Numbered from the stretch's first letter, positions 1 to 9,439 are shown. The stretch: DNA of 35,030 nt from Arthrobacter sp. Bi26 (GCF_918697925.1 NZ_CAKKMF010000055.1:1-35030); one strand, 5' to 3'. Notes: generated by a model not told the origin, from the letters alone. Translations and numbers: made by a program.

Positions 1-91
1 TCCCGGTCACCCCGTCCTCGGTGGTGATCCGCAGGGTCACGAAATTCCGGGAGGGGCTGGTCACGAAGACTTCAGCGGCAATGATTTTCAC
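1..91 (-). CDS. mannonate dehydratase / RspA-like enolase-superfamily protein, N-terminus only
   Basis: Only the first 30 codons are inside the window. They read MKIIAAEVFVTSP, then SRNFVTLRITTEDGVTG. The pattern of a short beta strand, then (S/G)RNFVTL(R/K)ITT(D/E)DG(V/L)TG is typical of the D-mannonate dehydratase/RspA branch of the enolase superfamily, which dehydrates mannonate or gluconate to 2-keto-3-deoxygluconate. The chosen start is a GTG at 91 with AAAAGGAC upstream. It is the last visible gene of the minus-strand hexonate operon, 78 bases after the sugar kinase. A dehydratase that yields the substrate of the kinase next door fits. The active-site residues are outside the window, so the exact substrate is open. 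Confidence 0.65.
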   Translation of the reverse strand, partial: MKIIAAEVFVTSPSRNFVTLRITTEDGVTG

Positions 92-169
92 AACAGGTCC
101 TTTTCTGGTCTAACGGGGGTGTCTTAGCCGGTGAATGGCAGGCGGCCCGGATGGGCGCCCGGGGTGGGC

Positions 170-1227
<1,058 letters not shown>

Positions 1228-1228
<1 letters not shown>

Positions 1229-1899
1229 CACCGCAGGCTCTCCGCGCGCGGGCGGCCGAATTCGGCGGCCAGGGCCACGAAACCGCGGGCCCGTTCCCGC
1301 ATCGGGGCGAGGTCGCCGCCGGAGCCGGCGTCGCCGAACAGCGGTCCGCCGAGTCCCACGGCGATGGCGCCGGCTTCCCAGTAGCCCGCGGCCTCGCCCA
1401 GCCCGACGCCGCCGACGGCGATGAACGGGATTCCGGGGAAGGGATCGCGGAGCGCCTTGAGGTAGCCCGGTCCGCCGATCGAGGCGGGGAACAGCTTGAC
1501 CGCGGTGGCGCCCCGGTTCATGGCTTCGTAGGCCTCACTGGGAGTCAGCGCACCGGCCAGCACCGGCAGTCCCAGCCGGGCCGATTCGGCGATCGACTCT
1601 GCCAGCGACGGCGTCACCATGAACTGGCCACCCGCCTCGGCGACCCGGTCAACGTCCTGGGCCGTCAGCACTGTTCCGGCGCCGACGAAGCAGTCCGCCG
1701 GGGCGGCCGCGCGGACCTCGCGGATCGCCTCGAGCGCCCCCGGTGTGGTGAGCGCAATTTCGACGTATCGGAAGCCCTCCTCCATCGCCGCGAGAGCTGC
1801 CTGGGCGGCGGCTGCCCCGTCCGTGCCGCGCACAATTGCCACCAGCCGGGTTTCCCGGATGCCGGCCAGCAGCAGTTCGGGCGTCAGGTTGTTCTCCAT
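1228..1899 (-). CDS. 2-keto-3-deoxy-6-phosphogluconate/galactonate aldolase
   Basis: This class I aldolase has 223 residues and cleaves KDPG or KDPGal into pyruvate and glyceraldehyde 3-phosphate. Visible family residues are Arg24 in AIVRG, Glu47 in YVEIALTTPGA, and the Schiff-base Lys135 in ATAVKLFPAS, followed by the phosphate-binding glycine loop (AVGGVG). The length matches the Eda/DgoA family. I chose the ATG at 1899 because AAGGAG stands 9 bases upstream. A longer frame exists but runs through 15-base repeats and overlaps the dehydratase gene, so it is unlikely to be used. The gene lies between galactonate dehydratase (82 bases upstream) and the kinase (one-base overlap), which points to the galactonate pathway. 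The sequence alone does not separate KDPG from KDPGal specificity. Confidence 0.88.
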
Positions 1900-1938
1900 G
1901 TCAGGCTTCTCCTTAGTCGGGGCGTTCAGGGCAGTGTT

Positions 1939-1983
1939 ACCGTTCCGGTGTTCACCGTTCCGGTGTTTACCGTTCCGGCGTTC
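1939..1983. repeat. three tandem 15-base repeats
   Basis: Three adjoining copies of ACCGTTCCGGTGTTC (1939-1953, 1954-1968 with one change, 1969-1983 with one change) fill about half of the gap between the dehydratase stop and the aldolase start. The last copy touches the dehydratase stop codon. The function is unknown. They may act as a spacer or mRNA structure inside the operon. Confidence 0.9.
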
Positions 1984-3130
1984 ACCACTCGGCGAAGGCA
2001 CCGTCGGGGTGCCGCCAGACGGGACCGCGCCAGGCATGCCCGCGCTTGTCCGCGGCACGGACCACGGCTTCGTCGATTTCGATGCCCAGGCCGGGGCCGG
2101 TGAGCCGCTCGATGTGCCCGTCCACGAACTTCAGCGGGGACTTGTCCACCACGTAGTCCAGGACTTCGGCACCCTGGTTGTAGTGGATGCCGATGCTTTG
2201 CTCCTGGATCAGGAAGTTGGGTGTCGCGAAACCCACCTGCAGGCAGGCGGCCAGTGCCAGCGGGCCCAGCGGGCAGTGCGGGGCAAGCTGGACTTCGTAG
2301 ATTTCGGCGAGCGAGGCGATCTTTCGGACCTCGGTGATGCCGCCGGCATGGGAGAGATCCGGCTGGGCCACGGCGATGCCGGCCTGCAGCGCGGGCAGGA
2401 ATTCCTGCCGGCTGTAGAGCCGCTCGCCGGTGGAGACCGGCGTCGTCGTCGAAGAGGTGAACTCGCGCAGCAGGTGCGTGTTTTCCGGGACCACCGGTTC
2501 TTCGAGGAAGAAGGGCCGGTACGGTTCCAGCAGCGGCGCCACCCGGCGGGCGTTGGCCAGGCTGAAGCGGCCGTGGAAGTCCACGGCCACGTCGCGGTGG
2601 TCGCCGAGGACCTCGCGGGCCGCGGCCACCCGGCGGACGACGCCGTCGAGCTCGGCCACCGAGGCGATGGGGCTCATCCGGCCGCTGGCGTTCATCTTGA
2701 CGGCCGTGAGCCCGACCGCCAGCTGCGCGCTGATCTGGTCGGCCACCTCGTTGGGCTCGTCCCCGCCCACCCAGCCGTACATCCGGATCCGGTCCCGGAC
2801 GTGGCCGCCGAGGAGCTGGTGCACGGGCGTGTTGAAGTGCTTGCCCGCGATGTCCCAAAGGGCCTGGTCCAGGCCGGACACGGCGCTGGCCAGGATGGGC
2901 CCGCCGCGGTAGAAGGACCCCTTGGTCATCACCTGCCAGTGGTCCTCGATCCGCAGGGCATCGTTGCCGATGAGCAGCTCCGAGAGCTGGTCGACGGCGG
3001 TGCGCACGGTTTCGCTGCGGCCTTCGCAGCTCGCCTCGCCCCACCCGACGATCCCGCTGTCCGTCTCGATCCGGACGAAGAGCCAGCGCGGCGCGACGAG
3101 GAACGTTTCAATCCTGCTGATGAGTGTCAT
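1982..3130 (-). CDS. dgoD: D-galactonate dehydratase
   Basis: This protein has 382 residues, the length I recall for E. coli DgoD, and resembles it along its whole length, including PRW near residue 15, FYRGGPIL at 73-80, VDFHGR at 183-188, QPDLSHAGGITE and LAPHCPLGP. It is an enolase-superfamily enzyme that removes water from D-galactonate to give 2-keto-3-deoxygalactonate. The expected magnesium ligands Asp184, Glu210 and Glu236 and the catalytic histidines His186 and His285 are all present. The start is the ATG at 3130, seven bases after the upstream permease stop. A longer frame to 3199 would overlap the permease and lacks family similarity. The gene is in the same minus-strand operon as an ABC importer, aldolase and kinase, which together make a complete galactonate route. 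Confidence 0.93.
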   Translation of the reverse strand: MTLISRIETFLVAPRWLFVRIETDSGIVGWGEASCEGRSETVRTAVDQLSELLIGNDALRIEDHWQVMTKGSFYRGGPILASAVSGLDQALWDIAGKHFNTPVHQLLGGHVRDRIRMYGWVGGDEPNEVADQISAQLAVGLTAVKMNASGRMSPIASVAELDGVVRRVAAAREVLGDHRDVAVDFHGRFSLANARRVAPLLEPYRPFFLEEPVVPENTHLLREFTSSTTTPVSTGERLYSRQEFLPALQAGIAVAQPDLSHAGGITEVRKIASLAEIYEVQLAPHCPLGPLALAACLQVGFATPNFLIQEQSIGIHYNQGAEVLDYVVDKSPLKFVDGHIERLTGPGLGIEIDEAVVRAADKRGHAWRGPVWRHPDGAFAEW

Positions 3131-3137
3131 GTGCTGC

Positions 3138-4031
3138 CTAGCCCTTGGTCGCGCCGGCGGTGAGGCCGGAAACGATGTACTTCTGCGTGAAGAGCGCAAT
3201 GATCATGATCGGGATGGTGACCACGGTGGCGGCCGCCATCAGTCCGCCCCAGTCGATGCTGGCGTAGGAGACGAAGTCGAAGATCGCGACCGGGAGGGTC
3301 TTGGTCTTGGAGCCGGAGAGCACCAGGGCGAACATGAAGTTGTTCCACGAGAAGATGAAGGACAGGATGCCGGCGGTGGCGATGCCGGAGACGGAGAGCG
3401 GCAAGGTGATGCGGCGGAAGGCGCCGATCGGGGTCAGGCCGTCCACCTGGGCCGATTCCTCCAGTTCCAGCGGCAGGGAATCAAAGTAGCTCATCATGAT
3501 GTACACGATCAGCGGCAGCGAGACGAACATGTGGCTGAGGATCAGCACCTCGAACCCGCCCACCATTTTCAGGTTGGAGAAGACGTAGTACCAGGGCACC
3601 AGCAGCGAGACGCCGGGGATGACGCGGGCCATCAGGACCACGAGCGCCGAGCGGTGCATGGTGAAGCGGCTCATGGCGTAGGCGGCCGGCACGCCCAGGA
3701 CCAGCGACAGCGCCGTGGAAACGAAGGCCACCCAGAAGCTGTTGAAGATGAAGACGAAGTAGTTGTTCCGCTGCAGCACGTTGGCGTAGTTCTCGCCCGT
3801 AGGGGTGAAGAAGAACGACTTGCCGGTGTCGTAGATGTCCACGTTGGTCTTGAACGAGGCCAGAAGCATCCAGAACAGCGGGGCCACCAGGAACAGCACC
3901 ACGGCCACCAGCGCGGCTACGCGGAACACCTTGTACGCGCGGGTGCCCACGGGCTTCCGCCGGCGCGGCTCCGTCGTGGCCGGCACGGCGGGGGCGGTTT
4001 GGGGTTCGGTGTTTTCTTTCAGTACGGTCAT
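3138..4031 (-). CDS. carbohydrate ABC transporter permease, MalG-like (CUT1)
   Basis: This inner-membrane permease has 297 residues and about six predicted membrane segments after a polar, proline-rich N-terminus. The cytoplasmic EAA loop is seen as EESAQVDGLTPIGAFRRITL, which contacts the ATPase subunit. The C-terminal end, KYIVSGLTAGATKG, is the usual MalG-type tail. The ATG at 4031 overlaps the TGA of the partner permease in an ATGA junction, so I prefer it over an upstream ATG at 4067. No ATP-binding subunit is encoded in this operon within the window. Many actinobacterial CUT1 importers share a single MsiK-type ATPase encoded elsewhere, and that is the likely case here. The substrate is inferred to be a hexonate or a glycoside related to it. 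Confidence 0.9.
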   Translation of the reverse strand: MTVLKENTEPQTAPAVPATTEPRRRKPVGTRAYKVFRVAALVAVVLFLVAPLFWMLLASFKTNVDIYDTGKSFFFTPTGENYANVLQRNNYFVFIFNSFWVAFVSTALSLVLGVPAAYAMSRFTMHRSALVVLMARVIPGVSLLVPWYYVFSNLKMVGGFEVLILSHMFVSLPLIVYIMMSYFDSLPLELEESAQVDGLTPIGAFRRITLPLSVSGIATAGILSFIFSWNNFMFALVLSGSKTKTLPVAIFDFVSYASIDWGGLMAAATVVTIPIMIIALFTQKYIVSGLTAGATKG

Positions 4032-4981
4032 TTGCTTACCGCTTTCTTGCGCATGGTCAGCAGCCACATGGAGCCGATGATGATCATGAAGAACAGGATC
4101 AGCACCGCGGAGGAGAGACCGTACTGGTTGTAGTCGAAGCTCAGCCCGTAGGCGTAGACGTTGAGCGTTTCCACTTCGTGGAAGGACCCGCCGCCCTTGC
4201 CCTTGGTGGCGTAGAGGATGTCGAAGGTCTTCAGGGCGTCGATGCCCCGGAGCAGGATGGCGACGATCACGGTCGGCATCATGAGGGGCAGGGTAATGAA
4301 GAAGAAGCGCTGGAAGGCGTTGGCGCCGTCCATCCGGGCCGCCTCGTCAGGCTCCTCGGAGAGGGAGGTCAGCCCTGCCAGCAGGATCAGGACCACCATG
4401 GGGGTCCACTGCCACACGTCCATGAAGATGGTGGTGCCGAGCGCCGTGTCCTGGCCGGAGAGCCAGGGCTGGGCGGGGATGCCGACCATGCCGAGCAGCT
4501 GGTTGACGAAGCCGATGTTGGGATCGAAGATCAGCCGCCACATCATGCCGACCGCCACGGGGGTGGCGACGAGCGGGAGCAGGATGGCCACGCGGACCCA
4601 CTTTTCGCCGCGGAACGGGCGCCACAGCAGCAGCGCGATGCACATGCCGAGCACCACCTCGCAGACGAGGGCAACGCCGGTGAAGCTCAGCGTGCGGCCG
4701 ACGGCGGGCCAGAAGCGCTCGACGTCGGACAGGACCGTGAGGTAGTTCTGGAGGCCGACAAACTCGGAGGCAGCCCGGACCGAGCCCTGCGAATCGGTCA
4801 GGCTCAGGTACAGGGTCCAGGCCAGGGGGAAGACGATCAGGACGCCGACGAAGATCATGGCGGGCGCGGCGAAGAGCCACTTGCGGTGCCGGTTGGCCCA
4901 GCCCGAGAAGTTCTCGCGTGCACTGGGTGTGCGGGCGGCCTTCCGGGATGGCGCGCTGCGGGGAGGGGTCAATACAGACAT
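4028..4981 (-). CDS. carbohydrate ABC transporter permease, MalF-like (CUT1)
   Basis: This permease has 317 residues and about six membrane segments. The first (WLFAAPAMIFVGVLIVFPLA) follows a basic cytoplasmic N-terminus. The EAA loop reads EEPDEAARMDGANAFQRFFF with the conserved Gly. It pairs with the next gene to form the channel of a CUT1-type importer. The start is the ATG at 4981, preceded by AGGTGA. The gene follows the binding-protein gene after a 128-base gap with strong dyad symmetry and overlaps the following permease by four bases. This layout often allows more binding protein than permease to be made. Confidence 0.9.
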   Translation of the reverse strand: MSVLTPPRSAPSRKAARTPSARENFSGWANRHRKWLFAAPAMIFVGVLIVFPLAWTLYLSLTDSQGSVRAASEFVGLQNYLTVLSDVERFWPAVGRTLSFTGVALVCEVVLGMCIALLLWRPFRGEKWVRVAILLPLVATPVAVGMMWRLIFDPNIGFVNQLLGMVGIPAQPWLSGQDTALGTTIFMDVWQWTPMVVLILLAGLTSLSEEPDEAARMDGANAFQRFFFITLPLMMPTVIVAILLRGIDALKTFDILYATKGKGGGSFHEVETLNVYAYGLSFDYNQYGLSSAVLILFFMIIIGSMWLLTMRKKAVSK

Positions 4982-5023
4982 GGTTCACCTAAGGAGTTGG
5001 GGGTGAAGTGAAGAGCTGGCCGC

Positions 5024-5053
5024 GGCGGGACGGCAGCGGACTGCCGCCCCGCC
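5024..5053 (-). promoter_or_regulatory. strong stem-loop between binding-protein and permease genes
   Basis: GGCGGG (5024-5029) and CGGCAG (5031-5036) pair with CTGCCG (5041-5046) and CCCGCC (5048-5053) around the loop CGGA. This gives about 12 base pairs with one A/C mismatch. A second short dyad, GGCGCG-TGG-CGCGCC, is at 5088-5102. No T-run follows on the minus strand, so a processing or 3'-end-stabilising stem for the binding-protein mRNA is more likely than a full terminator. That role is inferred. Confidence 0.55.
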
Positions 5054-5109
5054 GGGCTGGATGGTGCGTCAGGCGGGTAGCGGGTCAGGCGCGTGGCGCG
5101 CCGGCCGCA

Positions 5110-6405
5110 CTACTTCTTTTCGCTGTCCAGGAACTTCTGGAAGGCATCGTGCGCCGTGTCGGCTGCGCCGGAAGCGTCAGAGCCGGTGATGGTCGCGACG
5201 ATCGGGCCGCCCACGATTTCGCGGGCCTTGCCTACGGTGACAACCTCGGGACGGTCGTGCCCGACGCCGTTCTTGGCGCTGGCGGAGATGGCCTCGGCGA
5301 GGTCCTTCGGGTAGGTGGAGGTTCCGGCCTGGTCAGCCCAGACCGAGGCGCGCGGTCCGGGGACGCCGGCCTTCTGCGCTTCGAGGGTGCGTTCCTTGCT
5401 GGTGGCCCACTGGATGAACTTCCAGGCGTTGTCCTGGTTGCTTGATGCCTGGTTGATGGCAAGGCCCCAGGACGGGATGTTGTACGGCTTCGAACCTGCG
5501 GGGCCGGCGGGCAGCGCGGCGAACCCGACAGTGTCGGCGACCTTGGACTTGGCCGGGTCGGTGGCGTTCTTGTAGAGCGAGTCGGCCTCCGTGTAGAAGG
5601 CAGCCTTGCCCTGGGTGAAGATTGCCATCGCCTCGGGCCAGCTCATGTCGGTGCTGACATTGGCGGGGCCGTAGTTCTTGATCAGGCCGCCGTAGAACGC
5701 ATAGGCCTTCTTCGCGGCGTCGGAGTTGACGGCGGATTTGCCGCCGGCGTCGGTGAAGTCGCCGCCGAAGCTGTACAGGAAGCTGGAGAACTGCGTGACG
5801 GCGGCGGACTTGCCCGTGCGTGCCACGAAGCCGGCCGTGTCCGGAGAGGAAGCCTTGATGGCCTTGGCCGCGGCTTCGAGCTCGTCCATGGTCTTGGGAA
5901 CCTCCAGGCCGGCGGCCTTCAGCAGGTCCTTGCGGTAGTAGAGGACTTCGCGCTCGGTGATGATCGGGACGCCGACCACCTTGCCGTCAGCGGTGGTGGC
6001 CTTGACCGGGCCCTCCTGGTAGTCCTTCCAGTCCCACGTGGCGTCCGAGGAGACCTTGGACGTCAGGTCCGCGAGGTAGCCGTTCTTCGCGAACGCCTTG
6101 CCTTCCTGGAGCGGGCGGTACATCATCACGTCGATCTCGTCGCTGCCGGCGTTGAGCTTGACGTTGTACTGGTCCGAGAGCTGGTCTTCGCCCAGTTGGG
6201 TCAGTTCGACCTTGAGTCCGCTGGACTTCTCGAATTCCGGAATGGCCGCCTTGATGCCTTCGGTCCAGACGTGGTTCGCGAGGGTGACCCGCACGGTGCC
6301 GGCGGTCTTGGCGTCGGTGCTGCCACTGGCACCGCCGCAGGCAGTCAGCCCCAGGGACAGGACCGCGGCGACAGCCGCGTACTTCGCAATCGAACGTCGC
6401 TTCAT
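5110..6405 (-). CDS. ABC transporter sugar/sugar-acid-binding lipoprotein
   Basis: This extracellular solute-binding protein (family 1) has 431 residues. The N-terminus is a lipoprotein signal: basic MKRRSIAKY, a hydrophobic core, then the lipobox LTAC with Cys23 as the lipidation site. The mature part begins with a Gly/Ser/Thr-rich linker. Typical features of the family follow, such as the YRKDLLKAAGLEVPKTMDEL segment and the WGLAINQASSNQDNAWKFIQWATSKE segment. It captures the substrate and delivers it to the two permeases encoded downstream. The start ATG at 6405 has AAAGGAAG upstream. It is the first gene of the operon, facing the GntR regulator. Specificity for galactonate or a galactose-containing compound is inferred from the neighbouring catabolic genes only. 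Confidence 0.9.
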   Translation of the reverse strand: MKRRSIAKYAAVAAVLSLGLTACGGASGSTDAKTAGTVRVTLANHVWTEGIKAAIPEFEKSSGLKVELTQLGEDQLSDQYNVKLNAGSDEIDVMMYRPLQEGKAFAKNGYLADLTSKVSSDATWDWKDYQEGPVKATTADGKVVGVPIITEREVLYYRKDLLKAAGLEVPKTMDELEAAAKAIKASSPDTAGFVARTGKSAAVTQFSSFLYSFGGDFTDAGGKSAVNSDAAKKAYAFYGGLIKNYGPANVSTDMSWPEAMAIFTQGKAAFYTEADSLYKNATDPAKSKVADTVGFAALPAGPAGSKPYNIPSWGLAINQASSNQDNAWKFIQWATSKERTLEAQKAGVPGPRASVWADQAGTSTYPKDLAEAISASAKNGVGHDRPEVVTVGKAREIVGGPIVATITGSDASGAADTAHDAFQKFLDSEKK

Positions 6406-6453
6406 TACGACTTCCTTTGGTTTTCAGGGCTGGGCGTCTCTGTCCAGCCGGCT

Positions 6454-6515
6454 GCAAATGCATCTTTACATCTGCTCTGGAAGCGATCTTAGGTAAATAA
6501 AGCAGACTTAAACAA
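6454..6515 (-). promoter_or_regulatory. promoter and candidate operator of the galactonate operon
   Basis: On the minus strand TTGTTT (6515-6510) and TAAGAT (6491-6486) are 18 bases apart and would start transcription near 6479. Just downstream, at 6454-6475, is an imperfect inverted repeat with arms GCAAATG and CATCTGC-like sequence. That is a suitable place for a GntR repressor to block the promoter. On the opposite strand TATGAT at 6533-6538 lies 7 bases before the regulator ATG, so its mRNA may be leaderless. Both assignments come from reading motifs by eye. Confidence 0.45.
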
Positions 6516-6545
6516 CCCCTTGCGCCACACCCGTATGATTTATTT

Positions 6546-7295
6546 ATGAAAACTCCAAAGGCGGAGCCAACAGCAGACCTGCATTCGGTGCTGGTCCAGA
6601 ACCTGGGGCTTGCCATCGCCGAAGGGACGCTGGCGCCGCACTCGATCCTGCGTCTGGACGAGCTTGAGGCCGAGCACAAGGTCTCCCGGTCCGTGGTGCG
6701 GGAAGCCACCCGCGTGCTGTCCTCCAAGGGAATGCTGGAGTCGCGGCGGCGGCTGGGGACGGTGGTGCAGCCGGAGGAATCGTGGAACGCGTACGATCCC
6801 CAAGTGATCCGCTGGCGGCTCGCATCCTCAAGGCGGCTGGAGCAATTGCAGGCCCTGAACGAGCTCCGCGGGGCAATCGAACCGCAGGCTGCCCGCCTTG
6901 CTGCCGAGAGGGCATCCTGGGATGCCGGGAGCGACCTCGTGTCCCTGGCCGCAAAGCTGTGGGCGTCCGGCCAGCGCGGGGACCGGGACGAGTTCCTCCG
7001 GCTCGACATCGACTTCCACGCGGCGGTGCTCCGGGCCTCCGGCAACGCCATGTTTTCCCAGCTGCACAACCTGGTCACCGAGGTGCTGACTGGGCGCACC
7101 GAGCACGGCCTCATGCCGCAGTTGCCACACCACGAGGCCCTGCAGCTGCATGTGGATGTGGCCAGCGCCATTCAGCGCGGCGAGGCGGACGCGGCGCACG
7201 CCGCCATGAGCAGGATCGTGGAGCAGTCCACCGAGGAAATGGGCGACATCTGGTCCAGCTATCACGCCGGCGGCCCCGCCTCCCCAGCCACCTAA
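6546..7295 (+). CDS. GntR-family regulator, FadR subfamily (DgoR-like)
   Basis: This protein has 249 residues. The N-terminal winged helix-turn-helix (about residues 10-78) contains LDELEAEHKVSRSVVREATR and ends with the wing sequence RRRLGTVVQP. The C-terminal all-helical FCD domain (about 95-235) has the ELRGAIEPQAARLAA helix, FLRLDIDFHAAVLRASGN, and later histidines in HHEALQLH that usually bind a metal and the acid effector. Regulators of this type commonly repress sugar-acid operons and release DNA when the acid or its product binds. It is divergent from the galactonate operon with 140 bases between starts. The start has no Shine-Dalgarno sequence but a -10-like TATGAT immediately upstream. 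Confidence 0.88.
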   Translation: MKTPKAEPTADLHSVLVQNLGLAIAEGTLAPHSILRLDELEAEHKVSRSVVREATRVLSSKGMLESRRRLGTVVQPEESWNAYDPQVIRWRLASSRRLEQLQALNELRGAIEPQAARLAAERASWDAGSDLVSLAAKLWASGQRGDRDEFLRLDIDFHAAVLRASGNAMFSQLHNLVTEVLTGRTEHGLMPQLPHHEALQLHVDVASAIQRGEADAAHAAMSRIVEQSTEEMGDIWSSYHAGGPASPAT

Positions 7296-7329
7296 AGCGG
7301 GGTCACTTCCAGCCCATCCACAACGTTCT

Positions 7330-8361
7330 TTAGCGGCCGTCCTCGAGCTTCCGGCTGCGCTGCTCCTGGGCCATGGGCCCGTACGGATAGACGCCGACGC
7401 GCGGCCGGCTGACCTCGGTCAGCCGCTCCGTCTCGCCCGGGGTGAGCCGGAGATCCGCCGCCGCGAGATTGTCCGCCAACTGCGCGGTGGTGCGGGCGCC
7501 CAGGATCACCGAGGTGACCGCCGGCCGGTCCGCCAGCCAGGCCAGCGCCACTTGGGACGCGCTCACGCCATGGCGCCCGGCGGTTTCCTCCACCTCGGCA
7601 ATCACGTCCCAGGTGCGCTGATCGGCGTTGCGGGCCTCCCAGGCCTCCATCCCACGCTTCGGATTTTCGCCGAGACGGGTGGCCCCGGCGGGCGCCTGAT
7701 CGCGCTTGTACTTGCCGGAGAGCCACCCGCCACCCAGCGGCGACCAGGGCAGCAGCCCGATCCCTGCGTCCAGCGAGGCCGGCACAACTTCCGACTCGAT
7801 CTCGCGGACCAGCAAGCTGTACTGCGGCTGCAGCGTCACCGGGGCACTCCAGCCGTGGGCCTTCGCCACATGCACGGCCTTGGTCAGCTGCCAGCCCAGG
7901 AAGTTGGAAAAGCCGTAGTAGGCGATCTTGCCGCTGGTGACGGCGTCGTGCAGGAACCGGAGGGTCTCCTCGAGGGGCGTCACCGGATCCCATGCGTGCA
8001 GCTGGTAGAGATCGATCTGCTCCACGCCCAGCCGGCGCAGCGAGTCATCCAGTGCCCGGACCAGATGCCGGCGGGAAGTCCCGACGTCGTTGGGGGCCTG
8101 GCCCATCGGGAAGCGGCCCTTTGTGGCCACGACCGCCCGGTCCCGGACATCCGGCCGGTCCGCCAGCCACCGGCCGATGATTTCCTCCGACGCCCCGGAG
8201 CTGTAGACGTCCGCCGTGTCGATGAAGTTGCCGCCCGCCGCGAAGTAGTCGTCCAGGATGGTGCGGGACTGCTCCTCGGTGGCCTCGGCGCCAAAGGTCA
8301 TGGTGCCCAGCGCGTAGTTGGAGACGACGGCGCCGCTGTTGCCCAGGGTGCGGTATTGCAT
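7330..8361 (-). CDS. aldo/keto reductase
   Basis: This NADP-dependent aldo/keto reductase has 343 residues and a TIM-barrel fold. The catalytic tetrad is visible: Asp48 in NFIDTAD, Tyr53 in VYSSG, Lys81 in ATKGRF and His122 in YQLHAWD. The C-terminal VILGARTTAQLADNLAA is the cofactor phosphate-binding segment. It probably reduces small aldehydes or ketones or oxidises a sugar; the substrate cannot be told. The ATG at 8361 has GAGGAG upstream. It lies 20 bases after the epimerase gene on the same strand, so the two are likely one transcript. It converges with the GntR gene with only 34 bases between stops and no clear terminator hairpin. Confidence 0.88.
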   Translation of the reverse strand: MQYRTLGNSGAVVSNYALGTMTFGAEATEEQSRTILDDYFAAGGNFIDTADVYSSGASEEIIGRWLADRPDVRDRAVVATKGRFPMGQAPNDVGTSRRHLVRALDDSLRRLGVEQIDLYQLHAWDPVTPLEETLRFLHDAVTSGKIAYYGFSNFLGWQLTKAVHVAKAHGWSAPVTLQPQYSLLVREIESEVVPASLDAGIGLLPWSPLGGGWLSGKYKRDQAPAGATRLGENPKRGMEAWEARNADQRTWDVIAEVEETAGRHGVSASQVALAWLADRPAVTSVILGARTTAQLADNLAAADLRLTPGETERLTEVSRPRVGVYPYGPMAQEQRSRKLEDGR

Positions 8362-8381
8362 GGAACTCCTCGAGTTTGGGG

Positions 8382-9254
8382 TCAGTCTTCCGTGGGGGTG
8401 GTGCGCAGCGAGTGGTACGTCCGCCAGGTGTGCTCGGGCGCGTAGCCCAGCAGCCGCTTGGCCTTGTCGATCGAAAGCATGGTCTCGTGCTCCCCCAGGT
8501 CCTTGACCACCTTGACGCCGGGGAACACCTCGGCCGCGAGGCTGGCGCTGGAGCGGCTCATCACGGTGTCCTCGTTGGCGATGATGAACGCCTCGAAACC
8601 GGGTTTGCCGTGCTCCAGGGCGCGGGCCACGGCCTGCGCGCCGTCCCGGCCGTCAATGTAGCCCCAGAGATTCCACTTGCGCAGCCCCGCGTCGTGGTCG
8701 AAGGAGGGGAACTCCTCATAGTCCTCCGGGTCCATCACGTTGGAGAACCGCAGGCCGGTGATGCTCAGGTCCGGGTCCCAGCGGGTCAGCTGGATGGCCA
8801 TCTGCTCCTCAAGGTGTTTGACCAGCGAGTACGTGCTTTCCGGCCGGGCAGGGTAGTCCTCGTCCACCGGGATGTAGGGAGGGTCGACGTCGAACGGCAG
8901 CCCCAGCACGGTCTCACTGGACGCGTAGACGATTTTCTTGATCCCGGCCCGGCGGGCGGCCTGGAACACGTTGTAGGTGGACTGCATGTTGTTCTCGAAT
9001 GTGGCGGCATCAGGGGCATGGCCCGGTGCAGGAATCGCGGCCAGATGCACCACCGCGTCGAAGCCGGCGTGGCGGTCCTCCAGGCCAAGGAACACATCCA
9101 CCACCTGGCCGTAGTTGCGCAGGTCCACCTCCGTGAACCCGCGGCTGCGCGCGCCCGTCCGGTCCAGGTTGGTCACCTCGTGCCCGTCATCGCTCAGCCG
9201 CCGAACGACGCTTCGGCCCAGCTTTCCGCTTCCTCCGGTAACAGCAACTCTCAT
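8382..9254 (-). CDS. NAD(P)-dependent epimerase/dehydratase (extended SDR)
   Basis: This extended short-chain dehydrogenase has 290 residues. The Rossmann motif TGGSGKLG (6-13) starts the protein, VVHLAAIP follows near 68-75, and the catalytic residues Ser112/Ser113 and Tyr142-x3-Lys146 are present. The C-terminal half has the SITGLRFSNV segment typical of sugar-nucleotide or uronate-type SDRs. Function is oxidation or epimerisation of a sugar derivative; the substrate is unknown. The chosen ATG at 9254 has GAGGAG upstream and begins right at the Rossmann strand, whereas a longer frame to 9314 adds a non-family tail. It forms an operon with the aldo/keto reductase and is divergent from the universal stress gene. 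Confidence 0.85.
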   Translation of the reverse strand: MRVAVTGGSGKLGRSVVRRLSDDGHEVTNLDRTGARSRGFTEVDLRNYGQVVDVFLGLEDRHAGFDAVVHLAAIPAPGHAPDAATFENNMQSTYNVFQAARRAGIKKIVYASSETVLGLPFDVDPPYIPVDEDYPARPESTYSLVKHLEEQMAIQLTRWDPDLSITGLRFSNVMDPEDYEEFPSFDHDAGLRKWNLWGYIDGRDGAQAVARALEHGKPGFEAFIIANEDTVMSRSSASLAAEVFPGVKVVKDLGEHETMLSIDKAKRLLGYAPEHTWRTYHSLRTTPTED

Positions 9255-9388
9255 CAGGAACTCCTCGGGTGGCAGGCTCGGCTGACCGTCATGGTCAGGC
9301 TCATGGTCCGGCATCCGGTCCGGTGCCGACAGTCACCGTTCCACCCTAAGGTGAGCCGGGCGCGGTGCCCAGCCCCGCTCCGTCCCCG

Positions 9389-9407
9389 CGTGACTTTCGA
9401 CCCTAGG
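9389..9407 (+). promoter_or_regulatory. DosR/OsdR-like box upstream of the universal stress gene
   Basis: The sequence GTGACTTTCGACCCTA, flanked by C and GG, resembles the dormancy box whose core is GGGACT-N-N-AGTCCC, as known for DosR in mycobacteria and OsdR in Streptomyces. The right half CGACCC and the left GACTTT are kept; the left GG is degenerate. It ends 32 bases before the start codon of a universal stress protein, a hallmark member of that regulon. This is a by-eye match only. Confidence 0.35.
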
Positions 9408-9439
9408 CAGGCCCGGGAGCACAGGGAAGGCTGGGGACC

